From assembly GCF_024362695.1 (NCBI RefSeq), contig NC_065428.1, forward strand, positions 9,428,895 to 9,492,894: 64,000 nt of DNA, given 5' to 3'. The stretch is from Pectinophora gossypiella (taxonomy: Eukaryota; Arthropoda; Insecta; Lepidoptera; Gelechiidae). The translations under genes and the position numbers were made by a program. Positions 44,867 to 56,945 of this stretch are shown one piece after another. Every line of letters begins with the position of its first letter. The stretch's first letter is position 1. The notes below the pieces were generated by a model. The model saw only the letters and a program-made list of their open reading frames with translations, was not told the origin of the DNA and did no database searches.

Positions 44867-45560
44867 ATACACAGGAATACATTTTAAATCTAAATTAAAT
44901 AATAACTAATTAAAAAATATTTAAAAAACTTTACATGGCGTCACATCTGCATCCACAAAGGGGAAGACAGACAGAGGTGTAGACGCAAAAACGACGTGTG
45001 TAAATGTGGGTATCTGTCTGTAGCATCGTAGCTCCCAAACGGATGATCCGATTTTAATGCGGCTTTTTTGTTTGAAAGGTATATCAGTCGAGAGTGTTCT
45101 TAACTATGTTTGGTGGAAATCGGTTCAGGTCTTCAAGGTCATCAGGTCGTTTGTTAGGTGTGATAGGAGTGTTACACGCTCAGACATTTGAAACACTAAT
45201 GTCTTCTGGAACCACTGAGCTGGTCTGCTGTTAGTATACTTTTTTTGTTCGGGGTTGTTTTATTTTTATTTTTTCCCTAAAGAAGTACCATGGAGAATGC
45301 TACACCGACAAGACCGTAGCTCTTGGAGATAAATCAAAGCAGTGTTCTCTTAATATGGTTAATGATCGTCCTTAATTACGGATTTCTTTATAACATCCAC
45401 ACATCAAAAATTTAACGATTATGTCCCGACGGTCTCGACCATTTCGATCGGTCGTTTGGTAATTTTAAATCGTACAGTAAGATGGATAAAATTCTTATAG
45501 CTACTGTTTAAGTGTGTCTAATTTTGTTTATCTTGGTGAATCAATAAAATAATCTCTCTC
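44867..45560. other. No gene recognised
   Basis: 45000-45200 has tccgattttaatgcggcttt, which looks like part of a LINE UTR, but no second copy is seen here. Confidence 0.4.
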
Positions 45561-45565
45561 TTCAT

Positions 45566-45847
45566 TTAAGAGCTGCGCTCTTGTCGGTGGAATAATCGCC
45601 ATTCCTCTCTTCTTCCCGCCAAAACCTTCACCTCCCGATACGACACGACCTGCACCTTCTCTTTTATTTGTTTCATAAATGTTCTCCTAGGTCTACTCTT
45701 TCCTCTATTCCCTTCAATTTTTCCTTCTATGATGTTTGTTATAAATGAATCGTGTCGTATCAGGTGGCCAATCATATTTCCTCTCCGGTTCTCTATAGTC
45801 TTCAATATGGTTCTCTTTTCAATAAAATATACAGAAATAATATTCAA
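45566..45847 (-). pseudogene. LINE-H: reverse transcriptase C-terminus
   Basis: A 93-codon frame reads ENRRGNMIGHLIRHDSFITN, IIEGKIEGNRGKSRPRRTFM and SYREVKVLAGRREEWR before the stop. The order xGHxxRH, EGKxEGxRxxGRPRxxxxxQI and AxxREEWR is the usual end of endonuclease-reverse transcriptase LINEs in insects. A related, shorter piece lies at 38778-38979. Confidence 0.75.
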
Positions 45848-45980
45848 CGCCGACTCTACCAGGCAGTTCTTTTGCCAAGTCCCAGGCCCAGTCTAGCGAT
45901 ACAGAGGGGTAACGTGGCCAGTGTTCTGTGGACTTCGCGGTTGGACACCAAAGGGGGCACTATGAGTTGGGACTTCAAAA

Positions 45981-46090
45981 CCAACCCTAATTGGAGCAGC
46001 GTGGTGGAGTATGCTCCATACCCCCTCCGGTTGATTGAGGGGAAGCCTGTGCCCAGCAGTAGGACGTATATAGGCTGTATATGTATGTAT
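45981..46090 (+). mobile_element. SINE-B tail fragment
   Basis: ggagcagcgtggtggagtat to cagtaggacgtatatagg. Confidence 0.68.
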
Positions 46091-46594
46091 GAGCCATGGA
46101 CATGGCCGAATTTTACTTGACTGGACAAATGGGGAGCGCTTAGAGCTCTCATCCGTGCAATTTCATTCTCCTACAGAGAAAATGAAGATATATTTTACCA
46201 CGTCGACTGTACTAGTTATCTAGTGTGTAGTAATTATGTCGGTCCCACGGCGAATGAATGGGATTTATTCATAGGTTCAAATCGTGCGGTTATTAACAGG
46301 GGAGTGAGGCGTCTTGAGTTCACTTCTGTGCTGAGCACAGGGTGTTTTAAAATGTAAGAAAAATACATACAGATATAAATCACTTTATAAAATAACAATA
46401 ATTCTTATTCTTTTAGTGTTGCAACCGAATATACCAGTTGAAATATAATAGACATATGTCATCATCATCTATACTTAAAGGTTGGCTGGAAGAGATTGCT
46501 ACCTTAGCAATAAGGCCGGCTATTGTACTACCTATCTAATTATAATAATGTATTTTTATTATCATCATACGGTAAATCATCATCCACTTTAGGA

Positions 46595-46740
46595 CTATGA
46601 GTGGTATTAATAGACGAATCTCAGCTGAGACTGCCCTCAAGATCATGCTCAAGTCTCTGTTTTTATATGAGAACTGTCACATTGACATGATCTTGATGGC
46701 AGTCTCGAAGCTGAGGTTAGTTTATTAATACCACCCTATG
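46595..46740. mobile_element. Foldback MITE of a second type, about 146 bp
   Basis: Left arm ctatgagtggtattaatag and right arm ttattaataccaccctatg are inverted partners. The inner parts (gactgccctcaagatcatg / catgatcttgatggcagtc) continue the stem almost to the centre. No relation seen to the gtgttagtgacatcg family. Confidence 0.65.
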
Positions 46741-47191
46741 TATCAAAAGTGTCTGCAAATAGTTTCTTGATATTATTTGTAGTTCTGCCCATCCCTTCGG
46801 AGAATACGGGCGTGAGATGTTTTTGTATTATAAAGTATTTGTTATGTTATAAAGTTGGTACGAAAACACTCACGCAGGTAAATAGAAGGTACACTCAAAT
46901 CCCATAAAACAATGTCTGTTAAACCCCAAAGGGTTGAAACTGATCGTGAATTTGGAAAATGTGTTTTCGGGTGTCAATACCCATGTACAGCCGCCATTAA
47001 TTATGGAAATCACCAATTTGTGACCGGGACAAAAGGATTAGTTTGATGCAAATGGACTTCGGAGGATTTCAAGTTACCTATTTTAGAATTCATAGTGGTC
47101 GATCGCGATCATTTCGGCTCGTGATTTTAAAGTACTTATATGCTAGTTTCCAACTAGTCAAATCAATTGATTTTTTAGTAAACGTCTTTTT

Positions 47192-47412
47192 TTGAGACAA
47201 ATGGGGAGCGCTGAAGGCTCTCACCCGGTACAACGTTTAAGACAACAGGCCTGAGGGTGCCCAGTTGTGCCCGAACCTCGGCTCAGGGCGTCGTCTGAGA
47301 GGATGAATATTTGATAGAATTGATCGACCCTAATGGGTCGATAGCGATAAGCGCTGATTGAGGGAAATTGTCGACCACCGGCGTTCGGCGTTCGTATCGG
47401 GGTTTTAGTCCA
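47192..47412 (-). mobile_element. LINE-P 3' end inserted into repeat R
   Basis: The poly(T) side is at 47187-47195. The region that normally follows (gacgtgacttattgtag) is deleted. The flanking repeat R reads on from 47190 to 47413 as in the copy at 3140-3385. acgtc occurs at both edges and may be the TSD. Confidence 0.62.
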
Positions 47413-48089
47413 CGTCAAAACACGAAATTACTATGGAATTTGTAAGAAAAAGCACACTGTGACGTCATAGAAAACCGTGATAAAATGTCGGACTATATAT
47501 GTATTATTACGTTAAAAATGCTTTATTCAGTAATCAAAATTTCATAATTTATCTTGCCCCTAGTTCACGACCCTATTGTGGTGTGCCTGGTAGAAACTGC
47601 TTCAGAGCAATTATAGTATCAACATGGACCCGGTAAGGGCACTGCAACTGGTAGAGAGGACAACATACTTAATTATTAGTCACACAGCAACAATACAATT
47701 TCAATTTGTCATACAATTTATATTTATCATACTATATTTTAACAATATTATTGCACTTGTATTTTAAGTATTGTTTTATATGTTTACTATGATTTAATTT
47801 ATAAAGAAAGTAGACAGTACAGTATTTTTTTTAATTTATTTAAGTAATGTTAAAAAAAAAACATCCCCCTGTATAAGTCAATCGACGCGACCACCTTATC
47901 TGTAACCCGAGTCGTCACACTCAGTGCTCGCTGTGTGACCCTCCCACGCTGCCCGCACCACAGCGGCGTGGTGTGGTGCTGACTGAGAGGCTTGGCTATT
48001 TTTCGACAGCTTAGGTTTTAGGGAAAAAGCTCAGGGCAAGAGAAATACAGCTCGGTAGATAGATATTTTTTTTTACCTTTTTCCTTACC

Positions 48090-48215
48090 TTATGGTTGTC
48101 TGGAGAAATTGCTTTAAGCGATAAGGCCGCCATTTGCCATGTACTTAGTTAAGAGACTTTTTGTAATTATTTCTTTTAATTTTGGTGCAATAAAGTGTAT
48201 TTGTATTGTAGATAT
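48090..48215 (+). repeat. LINE-Z 3' end, uninterrupted relative of 32475-32705
   Basis: gcgataaggccgccatttgc through gtgcaataaagtgtatttgt. Confidence 0.62.
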
Positions 48216-48229
48216 CTAAAAAAGCTTTA

Positions 48230-48448
48230 TTCTTCTATCGTGTCGTTTGTCAGGTGAATTTCCAACCTCATCAACCCTGGTGTCAGGGTTACTATTGAGC
48301 CGCCAAAGGCCCCTGACATGGCTCGTAACAACTACTTACTTACATGAGTAAGTAGTACATAACCGGGACCTACGGGTAGTGATCAGTGTGTAATGTCCTA
48401 ACCAAACTAAGCCTAACAAAGTGATTTTTGTGATATGTCCCCACGGGG
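48230..48448 (-). mobile_element. SINE-A, core and head lost
   Basis: Tail intact; accgggacctacgggtagtg shows the deletion through the core. Confidence 0.7.
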
Positions 48449-48454
48449 AAAAAC

Positions 48455-48560
48455 TTTATTGAACATAATGGACACAAGATACAGAAACAAGGACAACGGA
48501 TACAGAAAGGCGGCCTTATTTCTCATGTAGCAATTTCTTCCAGGCAACACATGGGTATAG
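48455..48560 (-). repeat. LINE-Z 3' end
   Basis: actttattgaacataatgga to tttcttccaggcaac. Confidence 0.5.
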
Positions 48561-48627
48561 GGACATTTTGTGCAAAAATAATAGTAGTAGCAAGTTAGAG
48601 CATTCTAACAAACAATACAAACTATAG

Positions 48628-48715
48628 GTGAGGTGTGGGTACTTGGTTCATCTTGCGATGGATGTACCTCTGACTACCCTAATTGACATATAGTCGTGAA
48701 CTTATGTTCTGTTAT
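48628..48715 (+). mobile_element. SINE-D tail
   Basis: gaggtgtgggtacttggttc to gtcgtgaacttatgttc. Confidence 0.52.
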
Positions 48716-48764
48716 CAGAATCAGCATCATTTATTCAACGTAATTATCATGGATAAACTTGTTG

Positions 48765-49295
48765 AAGGTCAATGTAACATTTTTGAATTTACGTCATTTC
48801 GCAAGGTGTTATGGCTGAGGAGAAGAAATGACAAGAAACTGCAACAGCAACACATCTTTTAAATCAATTGAATGTGTTCCTCTAGTTATTAAATAACGTG
48901 TAATGTAAGGGTACCACCAGACATTTTTATCATTTAGGTAGTCATTAATCTTATAGGAGGGGCAAGACAAGTGTGTGCGCCTGCGTTTTGCGCGAACGTC
49001 TGCGCACCTTAATATATCCTGCGTACCTGGCCGCTTCATCATCATCAAGGCTTTAAATTTATTTTCTGACAAATTTAAAATATTATCTGGTATTTTATTG
49101 ATAAACGTATACATAACCCCAAACAAGATGAATTTAATTTACTTAATACAGAATTTTGAATAGCAATTTTATTTTTATTTCTTGTATTGTAAGTATGCCT
49201 TTCACAGTTTCTCGGAAGGAGAGATACATTTTTACGTACATGCATAATGTTTTTATATATATATTGATATATGTTGTTCATATGCACGTTCAAGA
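48765..49295 (-). pseudogene. LINE-J: second copy, interrupted
   Basis: The minus strand codes MHVRKNVSLLPRNCERHTYN and onward, then NKIPDNILNLSENKFKAL after a shift. Between about 48965 and 49050 unrelated GC-rich DNA (tgtgcgcctgcgttttgcgc) replaces part of the ORF end. INDYLNDKNVW-type sequence and the shared 3' UTR (cgtcatttcgcaaggtgtta) follow. Confidence 0.78.
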
Positions 49296-49648
49296 CCCAG
49301 AGAGGGTGAGGTAATTCCAGCTCGGCACCCGATAGGAATTGGTGCGGGGTAGAGTTACCGTTACCGTAAATATTTATTCTATGCTTCTATCATAAAAAAA
49401 ACTAATTTATGAGTCACCAAATAGGGAAGTGATACTACACTATACGTATTTTAGTATCTGTGGTAATTCGTCAGTGGGCAACGGTTCAGGGGTTAAAGAA
49501 ACACCCGTCGCGCAGGTGCTGACAATGGCTAAGAATACACCGCATGGCAGCGAAAGTGGGTATGTCTTGAATATAAAAAGTCATAGTAATAGTGTAGGTA
49601 CTAATAGTAAGCGCGACTGAAAAAAATATTATTATTTTTTTATTTTTT

Positions 49649-49926
49649 ACATACATACATACATAAACTCACGCCCGTAATCCCAAATGGGGTGGGCAGA
49701 GCCACAAGTAATCAAAGACAACTTGCAGCCACTGTTGATACGAAGTCCTAAGATGGATATGATGAACCTTATGGTGATAAGGGATCAGCCTATCGCCCAT
49801 AAAATTAGTCCATCATGTTAGAGGACGCAATCCCTCTGTCGGTTTTTACGACATGCCCGGGAAGACAAGCAGCTGAAAGTGTTCTATGTTTTTTATTTGC
49901 TCCCAGAACAGCATAGAAGCAGCATA
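49649..49926 (-). mobile_element. LINE-M 3' end insertion, 278 bp, with probable TSD
   Basis: Full-length relative to other copies here. Flanked by tttttatttttt (49637-49648 and 49927-49938), which is low complexity. Confidence 0.68.
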
Positions 49927-49971
49927 TTTTTATTTTTTCATCATGGTTTATTATTATTATTAACACCTCCA

Positions 49972-50070
49972 CCTACCCGCAGTGGAGCAGCGTGGAGGAG
50001 TATGCCCTATATCGTCTCCGGTTGATTGAGGGGAGGCCTGTGCCTAGCTGTGGGACGTAGAAAGGCTATT
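49972..50070 (+). mobile_element. SINE-B tail fragment
   Basis: acacctccacctacccgcag to tgtgggacgtagaaaggc. Confidence 0.65.
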
Positions 50071-50409
50071 TATTTATATATTTTAGTGTACAATAAATTG
50101 TATCATTACAGGATATGAACCTAATTATGTTTGTTGTGTAGTGTTTTGTGTACCTAATGTTGGTAGGTACACAAAAGGTAGGTAATTGGTATACCAATTT
50201 AAATAAATATTTTTTGTTGTTGTTGTGGATATGTTAACCTAGCTTCCACTTCCAATCATTCGACAGCTTTATGACACTATCATTTGAAACCAAAACCAAA
50301 GTAAACCTACTAAAATTCATAAGCCATGTGGCAGTAAATCAACATAAAATATTATAAGTATTCACTGCTTCCGCTTCACTGATTCTACTTGCTTTTGCTT
50401 TTTTTTTGT

Positions 50410-50579
50410 ATTCCGTGCTTCGGAAGGCACGTTAAGCCGTTGGACCCTATTGTACTGATGTGAGTAAGTAGTCATTACTTGAGCCATGTCAGGGGCCTTT
50501 CGCGGCTCAATAATAACCCTGGCACCAAGGTGGTTGAGGTTGGTACTTCACCTCACAACCCACACGATAGAAGAAGAAG
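50410..50579 (+). mobile_element. SINE-A core and tail
   Basis: tccgtgcttcggaaggcacg to acgatagaagaag. Confidence 0.75.
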
Positions 50580-50736
50580 TATTCACTTTCATTGTCTTCA
50601 AGTGTACATCACCACCTGTTCTTCATTGGGTGTATTCGACAAAAGACGATCGTATTGTAGGTGTGTGCTAAAAACCGCATCTTAACGACTGCATATCTTA
50701 ATTCGCTTTTCATTGCTGTCTTTATTCTACAAAAGT

Positions 50737-50795
50737 AAACTCAGGCCCGTCATCCCTAATGGGGTGAGCAGAGTCAATCAAAAGAAGTAATCGAA
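50737..50795 (-). repeat. LINE-M short fragment
   Basis: Diverged match to the aggcccgtcatccctaatgg segment. Confidence 0.45.
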
Positions 50796-51094
50796 TATAC
50801 GAATACAAATATACTTTATTGCACCTAAATAAAAAGAAACAAAATGTAGCCACTGTTGATGCTAATCTTTATCATATATTTCGTAAAAAATTCTTATCTC
50901 AAAAACAATTGGAAAATGTATTGATAAAGTGCGTTGATGATTCCTTTATTTTTGTTATAAGAATGACTTAATTGTATAAATCACGAAATTATTTGATTTG
51001 ATTATTATAATGATAATTATAATGTAATGACTATTCACAAGTACATGATATGACATACAAGTACCCTTAAAGCTCTAAAAAAAATAAAAAAGAA

Positions 51095-51235
51095 TAGTAG
51101 TAGTAGTGAGAGTGTAGTGGTATATGCAAGTAATAGTTGTATTGTAATTACAATATATTGTATATACAATACTATAACTACACTACTACTACTACACTAC
51201 ACTACTACTATACTACTGTATTGTATTGTACAATA
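51095..51235. repeat. TAG/CTA trinucleotide hairpin
   Basis: tagtagtagtagtgagagtg on the left faces ctacactactactactacac on the right, with further pairing inside. Confidence 0.6.
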
Positions 51236-51568
51236 CTACTTATACTAGAATAAAAGAAAAGAAAGAAACATATAGCTTAACAAACGCAGCAATGGATAAA
51301 ACATAACGAGTATGGTAGTAAAACGCTCTTCAAAAACCGGTTTTCAAAATTAGGGTGCGGTTTGGATGACGAATGTGTTTCGTTTTTTTTTAAACTGAGT
51401 TATTTTTAGGTAGCATAATGCTGCACTATTATGCTGTCAGTAGCACCTTTAGAAGACTGTTTATCTCAGCTGGCGATCTTTGCATATTTCTTATGGCTTT
51501 ATATGTCTACTGCAAGCTGTTGTTTTCATTTCATCGTATATGTTTTATGTAAGTATTTGTCGTGTTCA

Positions 51569-51905
51569 ACAGCCTCCGTGGTCTAGTGGTTAGAGCGTAA
51601 GGCTCACGATCTGGAGGTCCGAGTTCGATTCCCGATGGGGACATTGTCGAAATCACTTTGTGAGACTGTCCTTTGTTTGGTAAGGACTTTCAGGCTTGAA
51701 TCACCTGATTGTCTGAAAAAGTAATATGATTCCGATTTTCAGAGGGCACGTTAAGTCGTTGGTCCCGGCTATTAGCCGTAAAAACACTTCCACCAACCCG
51801 CAGTGGAGAGAAAAAGCAGCGTAGTGGAGTATGCTCCATACCCGCTCCGGTTGATTGAGGGGAGGCCTGTGCCCAGCAGTGGGACGTATATAGACTATTT
51901 ATGTA
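51569..51905 (+). mobile_element. SINE-B, full length
   Basis: Starts gcctccgtggtctagtggtt, B box gagttcgattcc, and ends gggacgtatatagac. The 5' half is almost the same as in SINE-A and the 3' half is different. Confidence 0.85.
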
Positions 51906-52133
51906 TATATGTATTTTTCATGTTGTTTTTGCAGTATAAAAACGCAGTTTTAAAAATTGTATTTAGATGGAATTTTCATCAAAAAACCTCCACTTTTTAA
52001 AATTAATTTAAATAAAAGTAAAAAAGAGACTATTTAAAAAAAAGAATATAATAAGATAGAACACGATCAATTGCAATTTAATCGTGAAGAAAAATAATCA
52101 AATAAACATACCTACATAAGTACTTACATGACA

Positions 52134-52230
52134 AAGGTTCAGTACAATCTACTCTGAACGCACGCCGGTTCAGAGTAGATCGTATTGAACCTTTTCTAAG
52201 GACATCTCCAAATTGGTCAATGTACATACA
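52134..52230 (-). repeat. LINE-K fragment with snapback end
   Basis: A minus-strand piece of the STLNRRAC region (52160-52230) is preceded by about 25 bp of the same segment in plus orientation (52136-52159). The result is a short hairpin. Confidence 0.6.
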
Positions 52231-52231
52231 T

Positions 52232-52476
52232 ATACATACATAAAATCACGCATATTTCCCACCGGGGTAAGCAGAGACTATAGAATTCCATTTGCTTCGA
52301 TCCTGACACACTTCTCTTGCTTCCTCCACATTCATCAATCGCTTCATACACGCACGCCGGTTCAGAGTAGATCGTATTGAACCTTTTCTAAGGACATCTC
52401 CAATTTGGTCATCGTAAGTCCTTCTCGGTCTTTCTCTGCTAGCCCTACCATCAACTTTCGCTTGGTCAATGTACAA
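52232..52476 (-). pseudogene. LINE-K 3' end, best preserved peptide
   Basis: An open frame gives VDGRASRERPRRTYDDQIGD, VLRKGSIRSTLNRRACMKRL, MNVEEAREVCQDRSKWNSIV and SAYPGGKYA, then a stop. 3' end with TATG at left. 5'-truncated. Confidence 0.78.
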
Positions 52477-52875
52477 TGAATTTAAGTCTGTCTCTCTCTC
52501 TCCTTGGCATTTATTATTCCCATCTGATGGTGCGGTCTGCCTTCTTTATCTTTCTCTTCCACTTCGCTCTATCGGACGTGTCGTTGCACGAACACAGGTC
52601 CTTTTTGAAATAAAAATGATAACTTTACGTTTTTTTACAATCCATAAATAAGCGGTAAAATTTAAAATGGCCGATTTAATTAAAAATACAGCGTAATTGC
52701 TGTCGCTCTACGATATTAACGTTAATTTTTACGTCACATAAATTTATTCATATTTTTACCACTGTCATTGTACGGGATCATGTATTTTTAATCTGTTCCA
52801 CACATATTATGGATTATAATAAAATTTAATATTGCAAGTTAATGTATTTTTTTGTAAATGTAATTATTTCTGTTG

Positions 52876-53063
52876 GAGCCTGAGCCATGGTAGCACAGTT
52901 GGTAGAACGCTTGCCTCTCATTTTGAGGTCGCAAGTTCGCATCCAGTACAGGCCTAAACCAATGATTGTCGAATTTGTTTTCGAATTCATGTTTGGATCA
53001 CGAATGATTATCACTTGCTCAGTGATGAAGGAAATCAGCGTGAGGAACTCCACATTTCCTCCT
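52876..53063 (+). mobile_element. SINE-C head and body
   Basis: ccatggtagcacagttggta, tgaggtcgcaagttcgcatc; cut off where SINE-A begins. Confidence 0.72.
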
Positions 53064-53288
53064 GGTTGCAGGGTTATTATTGAGCCGCCAAAGGCCCCCG
53101 ACATGGCTCATGTAACGACAACCGGGACCAACGACTTAACGTGTCTTCCGAACAATCAGGTGATCAGCCTGTAATGTCCTAACCAACTAGGGTCCACAAA
53201 GTATTTTTGTGATATGTCCCCACCGGGAATCGAACCCATGACCTCCGGATCGTGAGCCCAACGCTTAACCACTGGACCACGGAGGTCG
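53064..53288 (-). mobile_element. SINE-A, tail end lost, joined to SINE-C
   Basis: Begins inside the tail (gcagggttattattgagccg) and runs to an intact head. Confidence 0.75.
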
Positions 53289-53587
53289 TTGCTTAAGCGG
53301 TATACGGTAATAATTTAATTCTTGTACGGAGTGTCCGGTTTGTGTTTTTATTTAATTAGATATTTAAACATATTGTAACTAATAAAACTAACAGATTACC
53401 AAACAAATTAACTTTTATCGCACAAATCTGTCATGTTACCTACATAAAATAAAACACTCAAATAGATAAACTGAGGGCAATTATAAAACCCGCCAAGCTC
53501 GAGTAGGACTGCCTTGCGCGGTGTTCCGTAGCCACCTACAAAATAATTCTTTCTAACCTATGTTTGAGGACAGACAGAGAGTGTCAT

Positions 53588-53730
53588 CTTAACCAAAACT
53601 TTGAGGGATGATTCTGAGTTGATATCAAGTGGAATTTTCCATCGCGTTCACAAAAAACGTAATTCCACTTGATATTATCTCAGAATCATCCCCCTCAGTA
53701 GGTATTTCTTACGATGTCACTAACACCTGT
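53588..53730. mobile_element. Foldback MITE, shortened copy
   Basis: Arms with ttgatatcaagtggaatttt and the complement, ending cgatgtcactaacacctgt. The centre is shorter than in the 23-kb pair. Confidence 0.68.
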
Positions 53731-54719
53731 TGTATCTTATCCGCGTTATAAATGGATTTTTATCAACACTATAATCAATGTTACTTACTTTTTAGAGATT
53801 TTTTTTAATCAGACTCTATAGAAACTATTTTTTTTTAAGTATAAAGCCACACCACAATCCAGACATACCATACAAAAATTTTGATTTGATCAATAATTTT
53901 AGTACCTAAAATAGAATACAAAAACTCTTTGTTACATTTTAAACAAACAATAAAAATACACAATTATAAACAGTTAGGTTGTTCAATAGGCCGTCTTATT
54001 GCTAAGGTAAAAATCGCTTCCAGGCAACCTTTAGGTAAAGAAAATAAATTTAATAAAAAACGTAGCGGGATAGACAGTAAAATAAAAAGTACTTTTTTCT
54101 TTCTTTCAATACAATACACACACAAACACATCACAATCCTGTTATGTTAATTATTTTACTAAACACCTTTTTTATTTGTATGTGTTCTCGCGAAAAAAAA
54201 TTAAATATATATTTTTGTTGTATTTTAATTTCTTGTTTATAATTTTTATGTATTTGTACTTTTATTTTTTAACAATTTTTGTACTTATTTAGTGTTTATT
54301 ATTATTTATTTTTTCTATGGACGTTATTATGTTCTGAAAATAAATTATTTGAATTGAATTGAATTTACTAATGGAACCTTAAAACCGAGCCAAATAACCA
54401 AAAGCTATAAATAATATATAATGTAGCAGCAGAGCCAGCGTCACAAAATGTTCGCTTCCGCCGAGCGTGTGAAATTAATTAGAATTCAATGAAATATGTT
54501 CCACTATACGATTTGTCGTGTAGGTATAGCTAAGTGACAATTGAAGGATAATGGGGGTACCGAGGTCTTATGAGAAGATATTTTTTGACCTTAAAAAATA
54601 AGCCCACGAGTCAACCCCAATGAGGGACGTTCCAGCTTACGTTCCTCAAAAACAATATAGACGGCGCTGAACATCCGGGTGAGAGCCTTCAGCGCTCCCC
54701 ATTTGTCCGGCCATTTGTT

Positions 54720-55030
54720 TGGTTACAACCAAACACAGAAGAAGTTATTTAATAGTGCAAGTGTTAGGGCATTTAGGACAGCATAAAAGTTGAGCCATAG
54801 TTTGTGGTGATACTCCACACTCGCACCCATCGCAACCATCAACCAGGTATACCTGCAGAGATTATCCTGGCAGCGGCCAACCTGTGTCCGGAGCCTATTT
54901 AAGGACTTCCATGTCGACCACGCTAGATTGTTTCCAGGCGGGAGGCTTTCCGATGGGGCGATAGAACACTTCTGCCGCCAAAGATTTAAGCGGGCTTGGC
55001 TAGGCTCGGAATCTAAAGGAGCCACCTCTT
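54720..55030 (-). pseudogene. Non-LTR retrotransposon C-terminal fragment (WKSLNRLRTQVGRCQDNL)
   Basis: The 100-codon frame contains NNLAWSTWKSLNRLRTQVGRC followed by QDNL. The pattern xLxRxRTxVGxCxxxLxxW is common to the end of many insect R1/jockey-type LINE ORFs, where it precedes a Cys-His finger. Here the finger is not recognisable. No intact RT. Confidence 0.6.
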
Positions 55031-55494
55031 TAAGGAAGCTGGAATGACTTTAGAACCTTTGAGGCACCGAAATGTCACCATGAATAGGCAATTATCACGT
55101 AAGAGTTATGCAGCGCCATCTGTATTATTTTTGGGCAACGTGGCAGTCCCTCGTTATATGAAAATTACAGCCCAATTCCCGACAATTTGATTCCCCAATA
55201 AATTAACTTCCATAGACCGTACCTGAGAAAAGAAATAAGTCGATTAATAAATTTATGAGATGGCAAGATGGCCGAAGTTGCCATTAAGTTGGCCATTAAT
55301 TAATGGTGCCGTTAAAAGGATCTAGAGAAGTACGTTGATTTGTTTTCCTTTGTTAATTTTGCTTTGTTTTGCTATAGTGACTTTTGTGGTAGCAATAATT
55401 TATAGAGTAACAGATAAGGGGGTATTATAAGGGGCGTGAGCGGGAGTGAAATATTGGGTAAGTACGTATCTAGTAATTGTATTTATTGCATTTG

Positions 55495-55600
55495 TCGGAG
55501 AGCGATCTGGTGGTCTGAGTTCGATTCGCGATGAGGACATTGTCAAAATCCCTATGTGAGACTGTCCTTTGTTTGGTAAGGACATTGTAGGCTTGAATCC
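55495..55600 (+). mobile_element. SINE-B head and body fragment
   Basis: ctgagttcgattcgcgatga and ttgtttggtaaggacat. Confidence 0.62.
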
Positions 55601-55762
55601 CTTAATATCAAGTGGAATTTTCCGTCGCAAAATTCAAGATTTTTTTTAAATTCTTTTCTTTTCTATACATTTGCGATAGAAAATTCCACTTGATGTTAAC
55701 TCAGAATAATGAGCTGAATCATCCCTCTCAGTATTCGTTACGATGTCACTAACACTCTGTAT
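55590..55762. mobile_element. Foldback MITE, left end lost
   Basis: Starts in the arm (atatcaagtggaattttccg), contains the complementary arm ttccacttgatgttaactca, and ends acgatgtcactaacactctg. The outer left arm is absent where it meets a SINE-B head fragment. Confidence 0.65.
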
Positions 55763-55797
55763 TTGTACAAAATTTTCCTGTACTCAAAAGTTACTGT

Positions 55798-55890
55798 AAA
55801 AGCAATAAGGCTGCCTGTTGTGCATTTATGTATTTGTTGTCCTTATCTCTGTATCTTGCGTCCATCGTGCTCAATAAGGTATTTTATCTA
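55798..55890 (+). repeat. LINE-Z 3' end fragment
   Basis: aagcaataaggctgcctgtt, ending in (TATC)n. Confidence 0.48.
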
Positions 55891-56186
55891 TCTATCTGTA
55901 GCATAGCACCCACATAACACGCGGGACTCGACAAATGAATCAATTCTATTAGTTTTACGATACATAATCTTTTCTTTTGGCTCATTTATCGCTTGACGCA
56001 ATATACGCCTGCCATGCTACGGCTTCCGAATTGACCTGAAAAAGGATAATCATTTCTTATAGCGTCATTATTATGATATAAAAGTATGTATTTCTTTATG
56101 TATTTGTTTGTTTGTCGCATTTTTGTATTTGTATGAACCCGATCGAAAAAGCGATAGAGACAAATAAATATTATTTTGTATCTGAA

Positions 56187-56270
56187 AATAACATAAGTTC
56201 ACGACTGTACCCAATTGGGGTAGTCAGAGTTACATCCTTAGCAAGACAAACTAAGTACTCACACCTGTAG
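56187..56270 (-). mobile_element. SINE-D tail
   Basis: taagttcacgactgtaccca to taagtactcacacctgt. Confidence 0.52.
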
Positions 56271-56603
56271 AACTTCTGATGGGCTGATAAGTGGTTAGAG
56301 AAACACGATTTGTGTCAAAAAGTTTTGTTGTAGTTTGTAAAGAATATTGGCTAAAATAATTTATTAATTTGTTCCCAACTTCAAATCAAATCAAATCAAT
56401 TTATTTTCGAGAACACATAGAATACAAAAAAGGTGGCAAAATAATTCAAATAACAATGTTGTGATGTGTTCGGCCTGCATGCAGGCGTACAAATATACAT
56501 AAAAAAAATAAAGAAATGGTACATAAAAAGAGGATCACAAATTTGTCCGTCCGTCTGTAAGCCACAATCCCTTTTTTCATTCATCTCAACGTTACTTCTT
56601 AAA

Positions 56604-56945
56604 TCATCACCTCCCTACCATTATTCCGTTTTTCACAGGGTCCGCTTACCTAACCTGAAGATTTGACAGGACCAGTTTTTTACATAAGGGACTGCCTGTC
56701 TGACCTTCCGACCCGCGAAGGGAAAACCAGCCGAATACAGGTTAGGTCACATATACACATGCATTTCTCGGGAATATAGGTTTCCTAACGATGTTTTCCT
56801 TCACCGCTGACCACGTGATAATCATTTATGATCCTAACATGAATTTGAAAAAAAAATCGACAATTATTGGTTTAGTGTGCTATATTTGAACCTGTGACCT
56901 CAAAGTGAGAGGCAAGCGATCTACTAGCTAAGCTACCACGGCTTA
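56604..56945 (-). mobile_element. SINE-C, full length
   Basis: Tail, body and head complement (ctaagctaccacggct). Confidence 0.8.

Noticed and set aside
45752..46120. 122-codon frame as a gene
   Set aside because: It is antisense to LINE-H and then enters a SINE-B tail.
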